Shown: piece after piece, positions 1 to 7,339 of the stretch
How the letters are laid out: each line of letters starts with the position of its first letter
How positions within the stretch are numbered: the first letter of the stretch is position 1
NCBI GenBank assembly: GCA_035690495.1
Contig: DASSKK010000038.1
Location: forward strand, 1-19,694
Source: DASSKK01 sp035690495
Lineage (GTDB): Bacteria > Actinomycetota > Actinomycetes > Propionibacteriales > Nocardioidaceae
Reading direction: 5' to 3'
DNA: 19,694 nt
Notes under the pieces: model-generated
What the model was told of the DNA's origin: nothing
Databases searched by the model: none
Seen by the model: only the letters and a program-made list of their open reading frames with translations
Position numbers and translations under genes: made by a program

Positions 1-372
1 GATCGCGTCGATGCCGACGGTGTGGGCGTCGGTGCCGATGCAGCCGCCCACCACGACGAGCCGGCGGCGCAGGCCCTTGCGGATCGCGAGGTTGGCCTCC
101 TTGGGGGCCAGCAGCGGGTAGTCGCGCTCGACGACCTCCACCTTGGACAGGTCGACGAGGTGGTTGACCCGCCCGTAGACCACGAAGAACGTGAAGTCGG
201 GCCCCATCGCCTTGGCGTGCACCACCATCGCCGGGTCGATGCCCATCTTGGCGGCCAGCTGAACCGCCGCCCCCTCCGCGACCTTCGAGTGCGGGACGGG
301 CAGCGTGAAGGACACCTGGACCATCCCGTCGCCCGTGGTGTCGCCGTAGGGCCGGACGATGTTGCCGCTCAC
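1..372 (-). CDS. kamE: Lysine 5,6-aminomutase beta subunit, 3' end missing (window edge)
   Basis: This is the cobalamin-binding subunit of the B12- and PLP-dependent enzyme that moves the terminal amino group of beta-lysine (or lysine) to the adjacent carbon, acting with KamD in the cytoplasm. Only the first 124 codons are present. The start is GTG at 372, which overlaps the kamD stop by four bases (GTGA), so translation is coupled. The N-terminus reads VSGNIVRPYGDTTGDGMV, typical of KamE. The cobalamin ligand motif DxHxxG is visible as DAHTVG at residues 115-120, with His117 the expected lower-axial ligand of cobalt. In the characterised clostridial enzyme the PLP-binding lysine lies a short way after this motif, which here is beyond the edge. 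The family assignment is firm. Intactness of the rest cannot be judged. Confidence 0.95.
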   Translation of the reverse strand, partial: MSGNIVRPYGDTTGDGMVQVSFTLPVPHSKVAEGAAVQLAAKMGIDPAMVVHAKAMGPDFTFFVVYGRVNHLVDLSKVEVVERDYPLLAPKEANLAIRKGLRRRLVVVGGCIGTDAHTVGIDAI

Positions 373-2069
373 TTCGCCTCCAGGATCTCGGTGGCCGGGT
401 TGTAGTAGCCGGGGGCCTTTCTCGCGACGCCGTCCAGGCCGCGGCCCGCATCGGCCGGACGCTTCATCAGCCCGAACGTGCCGTCGGCGATCGCCTCGAG
501 CAGCCCCGCCGTGGGTCGCGTTCCCCTCGCCCGGCGTGACCCGTCTTCGACGATCCTCTCCAACAGCTCGATGCTCTCGGCCAGCACCTGGCGGGACCGC
601 TGCACGATGAACCCGTCCGGCTCCGGCCGGAAGTCGCGGTGCAGGTTGCCGGCCGCGTTGAGCACGTAGCGGACGTTCTGCAGCGCCAGGTCCCGATCGG
701 AGAGCCACGGCGTCACCACCGCCTCGGTCATCATCCCGACCAGCAGGATCGACTGCCCGGTCATCGTTCCCGCGAGGTTGAAGAAGGCGTCGAGCAGGTA
801 GCCACGGAACACGTCGCCGGTCATGTGCCGGGTCGGCGGCATCCACTTCAGCGGCGCCTTCGGGAACAGCTCACGCGCGAGCATCGCGTGCGCCAGCTCC
901 ATCCGGAACGAGTCGGCGATGTCCGGGTCGATCTCGAAGGCGTGCCCGAGGCCGAGCTGCCAGTCGGCCAGGCCTGCCTCCTTGGCGAAGTACTCGTTCA
1001 GCAGCTGGGAGACGGTCACCGTGTGCGCGGCCTCCACCGCGTCGGCGGTGGTGAGGTAGTTGTCCTCGCCGGTGTTGATGATGATGCCCGCGCGGGCGTG
1101 CACCTGTCTGCTGAACCGCTGGTCCACGAAGGTCCGCACGGGGTTGATGTCGCGGAACAGGATCCCGTACATCGAGTCGTTCAGCATCATGTCCAGCCGC
1201 TCCATGCCGGCCAGCGCCGCGATCTCCGGCATGCACAGCCCGGAGGCGTAGTTGGTCAGCCGCACGTAGCGCCCGAGCTCCTTGCTCGACTCGTCCAGGG
1301 CTGCCCGCATCAGCCGGAAGTTCTCCTGGGTGGCGTACGTTCCGGCGAACCCCTCCCGGGTCGCCCCCTCCGGCACGTAGTCGAGCAGCGACTGCCCCGT
1401 GGAGCGGATCACCGCGATCACGTCGGCCCCCTCGCGAGCGGCCTGCTGCGCCTGCGGGATGTCCTCGTAGATGTCGCCGGTGGCCACGATCAGGTAGATC
1501 CACGGCGTCTGCTCCGGGTCGCCGTACTTCTTCACCAGCCGGTCCCGCTCGCGTCGACGCCTGTCCATCAGGCGTACGCCCGTCCCCACCTGCTTCCTGG
1601 CCGCCGCGCGGGCACGCACCAGGTCGCGCCCCTCCGGCATCCGGAACCGCACCGACGCCGCGGACGCCTTCTCCGCGAGTGTGGCCAGGTCGTCCGCCTC
1701 ACCTCGGACCAGCGCGTCCCATACCGGCAGCGCGACGCCGTGGCCGAGGTCGACATCGCCCCGCACGGCGTCCAGCAGCCGGTTCACCCACGGGATCCCG
1801 TCCGGGTCGGCCCCGGCCAGCCCGCCCAGCCGCAGCGTCGCCCTCTCGACCGACACCGTGGTGTGCTTGAGGGCCATGGTCACGATCGGCCGGCCGGCCT
1901 TGCGCGCCAGCGACCGCGCCGTGCGCACGGCCGCCGGGTCGAGGTCGAGCTTCCCTGCGGTGGTTGAGGTGCGAGCTTGCGCATGTCCTGAGGTGCGAGC
2001 CTGCGAGCCTCGAAGGGAGCCTCGAAACCTCCGGGCCGCGCCCCCACCGGTCGAGCCTGTCGAGGCCAT
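369..2069 (-). CDS. kamD: Lysine 5,6-aminomutase alpha subunit with a repeat-derived N-terminal extension
   Basis: The 566-residue catalytic subunit partners KamE in radical migration of the amino group, giving 3,5-diaminohexanoate from beta-lysine. The body from residue 40 (KLDLDPAAV) to the end (YYNPATEILEAK) reads as KamD throughout. The ATG at 2069 is chosen because it follows GGGAGG at a 6-nt spacing and shares one base with the upstream stop (TGATG). The first 39 residues (MASTGSTGGG..., then RRFRGSLRGS and two QART-like blocks) have no place in the family. They are encoded by a palindromic repeat at 1959-2032 and a second small dyad at 2049-2067. Without them the protein is about 527 residues, close to the clostridial KamD (about 516). 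No usable start codon lies between the repeat and KLDLDP, so the extension is probably translated. An open reading frame continues 786 bases upstream, but that part is shadow of the amidohydrolase gene. Confidence 0.93.
   Translation of the reverse strand: MASTGSTGGGAARRFRGSLRGSQARTSGHAQARTSTTAGKLDLDPAAVRTARSLARKAGRPIVTMALKHTTVSVERATLRLGGLAGADPDGIPWVNRLLDAVRGDVDLGHGVALPVWDALVRGEADDLATLAEKASAASVRFRMPEGRDLVRARAAARKQVGTGVRLMDRRRRERDRLVKKYGDPEQTPWIYLIVATGDIYEDIPQAQQAAREGADVIAVIRSTGQSLLDYVPEGATREGFAGTYATQENFRLMRAALDESSKELGRYVRLTNYASGLCMPEIAALAGMERLDMMLNDSMYGILFRDINPVRTFVDQRFSRQVHARAGIIINTGEDNYLTTADAVEAAHTVTVSQLLNEYFAKEAGLADWQLGLGHAFEIDPDIADSFRMELAHAMLARELFPKAPLKWMPPTRHMTGDVFRGYLLDAFFNLAGTMTGQSILLVGMMTEAVVTPWLSDRDLALQNVRYVLNAAGNLHRDFRPEPDGFIVQRSRQVLAESIELLERIVEDGSRRARGTRPTAGLLEAIADGTFGLMKRPADAGRGLDGVARKAPGYYNPATEILEAK
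1959..2032. repeat. Palindromic repeat copy 1, inside the 5' end of kamD
   Basis: On the plus strand the element runs from GGTGGTTGAGGTGCGAGC to GAGCCTCGAAACCTCC, so its ends are near-inverted (GGTTGAGG versus CCTCGAAACC). Inside is a second unit, read on the minus strand as CCCTTCGAGGCTCGC to GCACCTCAGGA. The same outer and inner boundary words recur in copies 2 and 3 within the helicase gene. Read from the minus strand it stays open in the kamD frame and encodes about 25 Arg-, Ser- and Thr-rich residues. Exact insertion borders cannot be fixed without an uninterrupted homologue. Confidence 0.75.
2049..2067. repeat. Small TCGA-rich dyad directly after the kamD start codon
   Basis: The 19-mer GGTCGAGCCTGTCGAGGCC is a hyphenated near-palindrome that abuts and partly overlaps the kamD ATG (2069-2067). 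It is separated from repeat copy 1 by a 16-base GC-rich spacer. It resembles the short GGTCGAGnnTGTCGAGACC type of repeat that I associate with Nocardioides genomes, from memory and unverified. It encodes residues 2 to 7 of KamD. Confidence 0.45.
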
Positions 2070-3619
2070 CACAGTCCTCCCTGGTCGTAGGCGAAGCTCC
2101 CGCGCACCATCGTGAGCACGCACGTCGGCAGGTCCAGGTCCGGTCGCAGCTCGGGGAGCGCCGCTGGGGCCCGCGTCGTCGCACCGTCCGGCACCTCCCA
2201 CACGGCCAGGCTGGCGGGCGCACCGGCAACCAGGACTCCTCCGTCGCGCCGGGCGGCGTGCCAGCCCCCGCGGGTGTGCGCCTCGAAGGCGGCGCTCGCA
2301 GGGATGCGCTCCGACTCGGTCCGGTGCCAGACTGCCGCGCGGCAGGCAGCCCAACCCCCCAGCTCGGTGACCGGGCTGTCCGAGCCGAACGCGAGCCTGG
2401 CACCGGCCCGCACCCACGACGCGAACGCGTTCATCGGCCGGGCCCGGGCGGAGCCGAGCCGCTCGGCATACATCGCCGCGGCGCCGCCCCACTGCTGGTC
2501 GAACACCGGCTGCATGCTGACGGCGACGCCCAGGTCGACCAGCACGTCCATCTGTGCGGGGTCGACCATCTCGACGTGCTCGAGCCGGTGTCGTCCGGCC
2601 ACCACGGCGTCGGCGCCCAGGACCTTCACCGCGCGGGAGTAGCCCTCGACGACCTCGGCCACCGCCCTGTCGCCGATCACGTGGAAGCCTGCCTGCAGGC
2701 CGGCCCGCGTGCAGGCGACCACGTGGTCGCTGACCTGCTCGGCGTCGAGGTAGAGGTGTCCGGTCCCGGGGTCGTCGGCGTACGCCTCGAACAGGGCCGA
2801 GGAGTGGGAGCCGAGCGAGCCGTCCACACACAGGTCCCCGGCGGCGCCTGTGCAACCCAGCTCTCGTGCCTGGTCGACCGCCCCGAGCTCCCCCCAGTAG
2901 CCGACCACCTCGGGAAGCGGTGCGGACTCGGTGAGGCGGCGGGCGATCTCCAGGTCCTCCGGCGGGCAGATCTGGGGTGCGGCGAGCTCGTGCACCATGC
3001 CGATCCCCATCGACGCCGCCCGGCTGAGGGCCCGCAGGATCGCGTCCTCACGGGCGGACAGCGGCAGCAGCCGGAACACTCCCGCCCGCGCGGCGTGGTG
3101 CGCATCGCGCTCCACCCGCCCGCTCGGGTGGTAGCCCTCGGCGTGGACGACCTCGGGACACGCGTCCAGGAACGCGGTGGAGACCACCGCGCTGTGCGCG
3201 TCGACCCGGGTCAGGAACGCAGGTCTGCCGTCGCTTGCCCGGTCCAGCTCCTCCCGGGTGAACGGCTGGCTCTCGGGCCACACAGTCTCGTCCCAGCCGT
3301 GGCCGAGAACCACCGGGTCGGTAGCTGTGTGGCAGTACGACGCGATCGACTCCAGCGCCTCGGCGCGGCTGGCCGGCGTGGTCAGGTCCACGCCCGCGTA
3401 GGCGAACCCGGTCTGGGCGAGGTGGGTGTGCGCGTCGACGAACGCCGGCGTGACCAGGCGCCCGCCGACGTCGACGACACGGTCGGCGTTGTCCACGTAG
3501 TGGTCGGCGCCATCCTCATCCCCGACCCACAACACCTTGCCGTCCCGCACCGCCACCGCAGTGGCGTCGCCGGCTGCCGGGGTGTGCACGTGGCCGCCGC
3601 GCAGCAGGAGTCTGCTCAT
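2069..3619 (-). CDS. YtcJ-type amidohydrolase (amidohydrolase family 3) in the lysine cluster
   Basis: A 516-residue metal-dependent hydrolase of the YtcJ/AepA group, whose members cleave amide, formamide or ester bonds. Visible metal-site elements are DAHTH at residues 62-66, FHVIGDRA with His313, HRLEH with His344 and His348, and FGSDSP with Asp414. The N-terminal beta-sandwich strand (MSRLLLRGGHVHTP) and C-terminal strands (LVAGAPASLAVWEV) are also present. There is no signal peptide, so it is cytoplasmic. The start at 3619 overlaps the kdd stop (ATGA) and its stop overlaps the kamD start (TGATG), so it is a fixed member of the operon. Many relatives have a lysine four residues before the DGxLGS motif; here that position is Asp262. 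The substrate is unknown. An N-acylated or lactam form of a lysine-pathway intermediate is a guess from context. Confidence 0.9.
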   Translation of the reverse strand: MSRLLLRGGHVHTPAAGDATAVAVRDGKVLWVGDEDGADHYVDNADRVVDVGGRLVTPAFVDAHTHLAQTGFAYAGVDLTTPASRAEALESIASYCHTATDPVVLGHGWDETVWPESQPFTREELDRASDGRPAFLTRVDAHSAVVSTAFLDACPEVVHAEGYHPSGRVERDAHHAARAGVFRLLPLSAREDAILRALSRAASMGIGMVHELAAPQICPPEDLEIARRLTESAPLPEVVGYWGELGAVDQARELGCTGAAGDLCVDGSLGSHSSALFEAYADDPGTGHLYLDAEQVSDHVVACTRAGLQAGFHVIGDRAVAEVVEGYSRAVKVLGADAVVAGRHRLEHVEMVDPAQMDVLVDLGVAVSMQPVFDQQWGGAAAMYAERLGSARARPMNAFASWVRAGARLAFGSDSPVTELGGWAACRAAVWHRTESERIPASAAFEAHTRGGWHAARRDGGVLVAGAPASLAVWEVPDGATTRAPAALPELRPDLDLPTCVLTMVRGSFAYDQGGL

Positions 3620-4713
3620 GACGTCATTGTTCCCCGGTGGTCGAGGCGGCGCTCGAACAGCCCCCGCACGCCGGGGTTGGTGCGCAGCAGGTCGATCGCG
3701 TAGTCGCTGTGCCCTGGGACGTACCCGTTGCCGACCAGCATGGTGACGTCCGCGGCCAGGCCCTCGGCGCCGAGTGCCGCGGCGCTGAACGAGGTCGCCA
3801 TCGAGAAGAACACCACGGTTCCTGACCCGGCGGTCGACAGGATCGCCCCTCCCTCGCAGCCGGGCACGTCCACGCACACCACCGTGACGTCGGCCGGTCC
3901 ACCGGCTGTGCGTACGGCGTCGGAGAGCGCCACCGGGTCCCGGGCGTCCGCGACCACCACCTCGTCGGCGAGTGCCGCCTCCCGGAGAAGACCGGCCTCG
4001 TTCTCGTTCGGCACCACGCCGATCGTCCGGCCCGCCCCCGCGGCCCGCGCCGCCGCCAGCGACAGCGACCCCGACTTCCCCGCTCCCCCGATCACCGCCA
4101 CCACCGGCCCCGGCCCCGAGGACCCACCTGCGTAGCCCCCCACCACGCGCGCCGTGAGTGCCGGAGCTCCACAGACGTCGAGGACGGACAGCGACAGCTC
4201 CGTGGGCAGGTCCTCGGGAATCACCGCAGCGATGGACCGGCCGAACAGCACGGCGTACCCGTCGGCGGGCACCCGCTCACCCAGGCCGTCCCACTCGTGC
4301 AGCCCGTCCTCGATCACCAGCGGTGTCAAGGTGAGCGAGACCAGGGTGGCGACCCGCTCACCGACCCGCAGCCCCAGGGGCGACTCCTCCCCCACCTCCT
4401 CGACTGTTCCGACCAGCATGCCGCCGGACCCCGTCTCGGGGTTCTGCATCTTGCCGCGGGCGGCCACGATGTCGAGCACTGCGGCACGGATCGCCGCCCC
4501 GTCGACGGTGCCGTCGGCACCGGTATGGGTGCGCTCGAGCTGCCGGTAGGACGCGGCGTCGAGGTTGAGCATCGAGACCCGCACCCGCACCTCGTCCGGC
4601 CAAAGGTCGCGGCGCGCGTCCAGCCTCGAGGCCGCCTGCGGCAGCACGCCGGCAGGCGACAGGACCCGGTGCAGGCCGATCGGGCTTCCCGGTGCTCGGC
4701 TGCCCTCGGTCAC
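3616..4713 (-). CDS. kdd: L-erythro-3,5-diaminohexanoate dehydrogenase
   Basis: A 365-residue NAD(P)-dependent enzyme that oxidatively deaminates 3,5-diaminohexanoate to 5-amino-3-oxohexanoate, the third step of the beta-lysine route. The N-terminal part (GLHRVLSPAGVLPQAASRLD) and the block NPETGSGGMLVGTVEEVGEE at residues 91-110 are typical of the family. A Rossmann-type nucleotide site, VVAVIGGAGKSGSLSLAAAR, spans about residues 204-223. The GTG start at 4713 is set by a strong TGGAGG seven bases upstream. It is the first gene of the minus-strand operon, and its ATGA overlap leads into the amidohydrolase. Its neighbours KamA, KamD and KamE supply its substrate, which supports the assignment. 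A zinc-free medium-chain dehydrogenase of other function is less likely. Confidence 0.92.
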   Translation of the reverse strand: MTEGSRAPGSPIGLHRVLSPAGVLPQAASRLDARRDLWPDEVRVRVSMLNLDAASYRQLERTHTGADGTVDGAAIRAAVLDIVAARGKMQNPETGSGGMLVGTVEEVGEESPLGLRVGERVATLVSLTLTPLVIEDGLHEWDGLGERVPADGYAVLFGRSIAAVIPEDLPTELSLSVLDVCGAPALTARVVGGYAGGSSGPGPVVAVIGGAGKSGSLSLAAARAAGAGRTIGVVPNENEAGLLREAALADEVVVADARDPVALSDAVRTAGGPADVTVVCVDVPGCEGGAILSTAGSGTVVFFSMATSFSAAALGAEGLAADVTMLVGNGYVPGHSDYAIDLLRTNPGVRGLFERRLDHRGTMTS

Positions 4714-4743
4714 GGGTTGTCCTCCACCAATAACGAGACGTCA

Positions 4744-4791
4744 ACGCAAATCTTACGGCCAGTCATTCGACATGCCGAAGATTCTTTGCGT
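4744..4791. promoter_or_regulatory. Imperfect inverted repeat in the kdd/kamA divergent promoter region
   Basis: Left arm ACGCAAATCTTACGGC (4744-4759) and right arm GCCGAAGATTCTTTGCGT (4774-4791) are inverted copies of each other apart from three extra bases in the right arm and one in the left. The spacer is 14 bases. A possible kdd promoter lies in the arms on the minus strand: TTCGGC (4779-4774), 18 bases, then TAAGAT (4755-4750), which would give a leader of about 30 nt. A protein bound to this dyad would therefore cover the kdd promoter and could control kamA as well. The regulator is not identified; the Lrp-type gene at 7340 is a nearby candidate only. Confidence 0.5.
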
Positions 4792-4857
4792 ACTCTGGCA
4801 TGAAAGGGGAACGGTAACAAACCACCCCGCCGCACACTACGCAGCCAAGGAGCCGTG

Positions 4858-6321
4858 ATGAGCCGCGACACCGCCGGTCCCGCCCTCGGACTCGAGAGCG
4901 GACAGCCCTACCCCTACCGCAGGGTGGAGCTGGTCGAGCCGGACTGGACGCGCTTCCCCGGCTGGCGGCACGTCACGGCCGAGGATTGGGCCTCGGTGCA
5001 GTGGCAGAGAGCGCACTGCGTGAAGAACCTCAAGCAGCTGCGCGCGCTGTGGGGCGACCTCGTCGACGAGCGCCTCTACGCCGACCTCGAGCGCGACCAG
5101 GCTAAGCGGGCGACGATGTCGATGCTGGTGCCGCCGCAGATGATGAACACGATGGCTCCGCGCGTGGTCCCGAGCGGTGCAGGTTCGCTGACTGAGGCGA
5201 TGTACGCCGACCCGGTGCGCCGCTACATGCTGCCCGTGTTCTCCGACCGTCGCACGGACTGGCCCTCCCACCCGCACGCCACCCGCGACTCGCTGCACGA
5301 GCAGGACATGTGGGTCGCCGAGGGGCTCACCCACCGGTACCCGACCAAGGTGCTCGCCGAGCTGCTGCCCACCTGCCCGCAGTACTGCGGGCACTGCACC
5401 CGGATGGACCTGGTGGGCAACTCGACGCCGACCATCGACAAGCTGAAGTTCGCCGGCAAGCCCGTGGACCGGCACGCGCAGATGCTCGACTACCTGCGCG
5501 CCACTCCGCAGGTCCGCGACGTGGTGGTGTCCGGTGGCGACGTGGCGAACATGCCGTTCAGGCGGCTCGAGGAGTTCTTGACCCAGCTGCTGGACATCGA
5601 GAACATCCGGGACATCCGGCTGGCCACCAAGGCGTTGATGGGCCTTCCGCAGCACTGGCTTCAGGACGACGTACGCGCCGGCATGGAGCGAGTAGCGAGA
5701 GTTGCCAACCAGCGGGGTGTGGCGATCGCCATCCACACCCACGTCAACCACGCGAACTCGGTGACGCCGATGGTGGCGCGCGCCACGAAGGCGATGCTGG
5801 AGACCGGCATCCGTGACGTCCGCAACCAAGGCGTGCTGCTCAGCGGCGTCAACGCCGACGCGGCTTCTCTCCTCGACCTGTGCTTCGGGCTGCTCGACGG
5901 TGCGCAGATCATGCCCTACTACTTCTACATGTGCGACATGATCCCGTTCAGCGAGCACTGGCGGGTGTCGGTCGCGCACGCGCAGCACCTGCAGCACCAG
6001 ATGATGGGCTATCTCCCCGGTTTCGCGACCCCCCGGATCGTCTGCGACGTGCCGTTCGTCGGCAAGCGGTGGGTGCACCAGAACGCGTCTTATGACCGGC
6101 AACGCGGTATCTCCTACTGGACGAAGAACTACCGCACCTCGATCGAGGCCGACGACCCCGACGCGATGACGCGGGCCTACGAGTACTACGACCCGATCCA
6201 CACCCTTCCCGAGGCCGGCCAGGCCTGGTGGCGCGAGCACGCCGGTGACTCGCTGGCCGAGGCTGAGAGGCGCGCCAAGGCGTCCCGGGAGGCCTCCCTC
6301 CTGACGCCGAGCCGCGGGTAG
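4858..6321 (+). CDS. kamA: Lysine 2,3-aminomutase (radical SAM, PLP)
   Basis: A 487-residue radical SAM enzyme that converts L-lysine to L-beta-lysine, the entry step of the pathway. The [4Fe-4S]/SAM motif CxxxCxxC is complete as CPQYCGHC (Cys173, Cys177, Cys180) followed by TR. The SAM-contacting GGD is at 226-228 in VVVSGGDVANMP. The region that carries the PLP lysine in clostridial KamA (PGGGGK) aligns with DVPFVGKRWVHQ, so Lys403 is the likely PLP ligand in a changed loop. The ATG at 4858 is preferred over the GTG at 4855 because AAGGAG (4847-4852) sits at a 5-nt spacing from it. The gene is divergent from kdd and shares its promoter region. At 487 residues it is longer than the roughly 416-residue clostridial enzyme at both ends. 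A related 2,3-aminomutase (glutamate, arginine) is possible, but the cluster argues for lysine. Confidence 0.92.
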   Translation: MSRDTAGPALGLESGQPYPYRRVELVEPDWTRFPGWRHVTAEDWASVQWQRAHCVKNLKQLRALWGDLVDERLYADLERDQAKRATMSMLVPPQMMNTMAPRVVPSGAGSLTEAMYADPVRRYMLPVFSDRRTDWPSHPHATRDSLHEQDMWVAEGLTHRYPTKVLAELLPTCPQYCGHCTRMDLVGNSTPTIDKLKFAGKPVDRHAQMLDYLRATPQVRDVVVSGGDVANMPFRRLEEFLTQLLDIENIRDIRLATKALMGLPQHWLQDDVRAGMERVARVANQRGVAIAIHTHVNHANSVTPMVARATKAMLETGIRDVRNQGVLLSGVNADAASLLDLCFGLLDGAQIMPYYFYMCDMIPFSEHWRVSVAHAQHLQHQMMGYLPGFATPRIVCDVPFVGKRWVHQNASYDRQRGISYWTKNYRTSIEADDPDAMTRAYEYYDPIHTLPEAGQAWWREHAGDSLAEAERRAKASREASLLTPSRG

Positions 6322-6340
6322 ATCGCCCCCGAGCCGCGGG
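6307..6340. repeat. Twelve-base direct repeat across the kamA stop
   Basis: CCGAGCCGCGGG occurs at 6307-6318, just before the kamA TAG, and again at 6329-6340. It is followed by a small GCTAT duplication at 6340-6356. The 62-base gap to the converging exonuclease gene holds nothing else that I recognise. A terminator with a U-tract is not visible. Confidence 0.35.
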
Positions 6341-6383
6341 CTATGCACCAGCTATCGCCACTCGATGAGACCGGCGGCCCAAG

Positions 6384-7304
6384 TCAACGAGTCAGGGCGT
6401 CGACGACCCGAGCGAGGGGGCTCTCGATGTTCCACCGGTCGGACAGCTCCACCAGCCGGTCGGGGTCGGCCGGTGTGTGCGGCAGCGTGAGGTCCGGGCG
6501 TCCCAGGTCGAGATCGCGGGCGACGGCGACGACCTCGGGTGCGACCTCGAGGTAGTCCGCCGCCTCCCGGATCTTGCGGCGGGGCCCCGGCGCGAGGTCC
6601 GAGTCCGGGTCGTCGGCCGCGGCGCGCAGCCCGGCCATCGTCGCAAAACGCTGCAGCAGCGTCGCGGCGGTCTTCTCGCCCACTCCGGAGACCCCGGGCA
6701 GCCCGTCGGACGGGTCGCCCCGCAGCGCCGCGAAGTCGGCGTACTGCGCGCCGTCGATGCCGTACTTCTCCCGCACGACCGCATTGGTCACACGTTCGTG
6801 CCTGCCGACCCCGCGAGCGATGTAGAGCACGCGCACCTCGCGCGTGTCATCGACGAGCTGGAAGAGGTCGCGGTCCCCGGTGACCACGTCGACCGGCATG
6901 CCCGCGTCTGTGGCGAGCGTGCCGATCACGTCGTCGGCCTCGTAACCGTCGGCACCCACGACCGCGATCCCTAGGGCGCCGAGCACGTCGAGGATGATCG
7001 GCACCTGTGTCTCGAGCGGGTCCGGGACCTGCTCCACATCCGGGCCGGACGCCACGACGTACTCCACGCGGTGGGCCTTGTACGACGGGATCAGCGCGAC
7101 CCGCCACTGCGGGCGCCAGTCGTTGTCCCAGCAGCAGGCCAGGTGGCTCGGCCGGTACTCGGCCACCAGCCGGGCGATGAAGTCGAGCAGGCCGCGCACG
7201 GCGTTGACGGGAGTGCCGTCGGGCGCCTTGATCGAGTCGGGCACGCCGTAGAAGGCGCGGAAGTACATGCTGGCGGTGTCCAGCAGCATCAGCCGTGTGC
7301 TCAC
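6384..7304 (-). CDS. Stand-alone 5'-3' exonuclease (PolA N-terminal/FEN-like)
   Basis: A 306-residue homologue of the 5'-nuclease domain of DNA polymerase I, without the polymerase. It is expected to remove 5' flaps or RNA primers. Metal-binding acidic clusters are visible: LLDT with Asp9, CWDND near residue 60, GYEADDVIG (Glu122, Asp124, Asp125), TGDRDLFQL (Asp144, Asp146) and RGDPSDGLPG (Asp197, Asp200). The helix-three-turn-helix GVSGVGEKTAATLLQRF follows at about 204-220. The GTG start at 7304 has GGGAGA nine bases upstream. The gene is convergent with kamA and divergent from the Lrp gene, with 35 bases between the two start codons. Such a second copy is common in actinobacteria, where PolA also exists. 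Its own function here is inferred. Confidence 0.93.
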   Translation of the reverse strand: MSTRLMLLDTASMYFRAFYGVPDSIKAPDGTPVNAVRGLLDFIARLVAEYRPSHLACCWDNDWRPQWRVALIPSYKAHRVEYVVASGPDVEQVPDPLETQVPIILDVLGALGIAVVGADGYEADDVIGTLATDAGMPVDVVTGDRDLFQLVDDTREVRVLYIARGVGRHERVTNAVVREKYGIDGAQYADFAALRGDPSDGLPGVSGVGEKTAATLLQRFATMAGLRAAADDPDSDLAPGPRRKIREAADYLEVAPEVVAVARDLDLGRPDLTLPHTPADPDRLVELSDRWNIESPLARVVDALTR

Positions 7305-7326
7305 CGGCGGCAGTCTCCCATGCCGA

Positions 7327-7332
7327 TACCCT
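7327..7332 (+). promoter_or_regulatory. Candidate -10 element for a leaderless Lrp-type gene
   Basis: TACCCT fits the TAnnnT form and ends seven bases before the GTG at 7340, so transcription would start on or next to the start codon. No Shine-Dalgarno sequence is present upstream of that GTG. No convincing -35 box is seen. Confidence 0.4.
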
Positions 7333-7339
7333 GACCTGC

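Noticed and set aside
2070..2855. Upstream open extension of the kamD frame, which would give an 828-residue protein
   Set aside because: It lies antiphase to the amidohydrolase gene, is Arg/Gly-rich and low in family similarity, and the ATG at 2069 has a strong ribosome-binding site and a stop-start overlap.
3637..3660. GGTGGTCGAGGCGGCGCTCGAAC resemblance to the palindromic repeats, near the kdd 3' end
   Set aside because: Only the first words resemble the repeat ends, there is no matching opposite end, and the encoded LFERRLDHRG may be normal Kdd C-terminus.
1964..3703. Long 579-codon open frame on the plus strand opposite the amidohydrolase gene
   Set aside because: It is a shadow frame produced by high GC at third positions; the minus-strand gene has all catalytic motifs.
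4837..6348. Long 503-codon open frame on the minus strand opposite kamA
   Set aside because: It mirrors kamA codon structure in a GC-rich genome; its product is a His/Arg/Val-rich sequence with no domain, while kamA itself is certain.
6322..6383. Rho-independent terminator between kamA and the exonuclease gene
   Set aside because: Direct repeats are present, but there is no stable stem followed by a T-tract on either strand.
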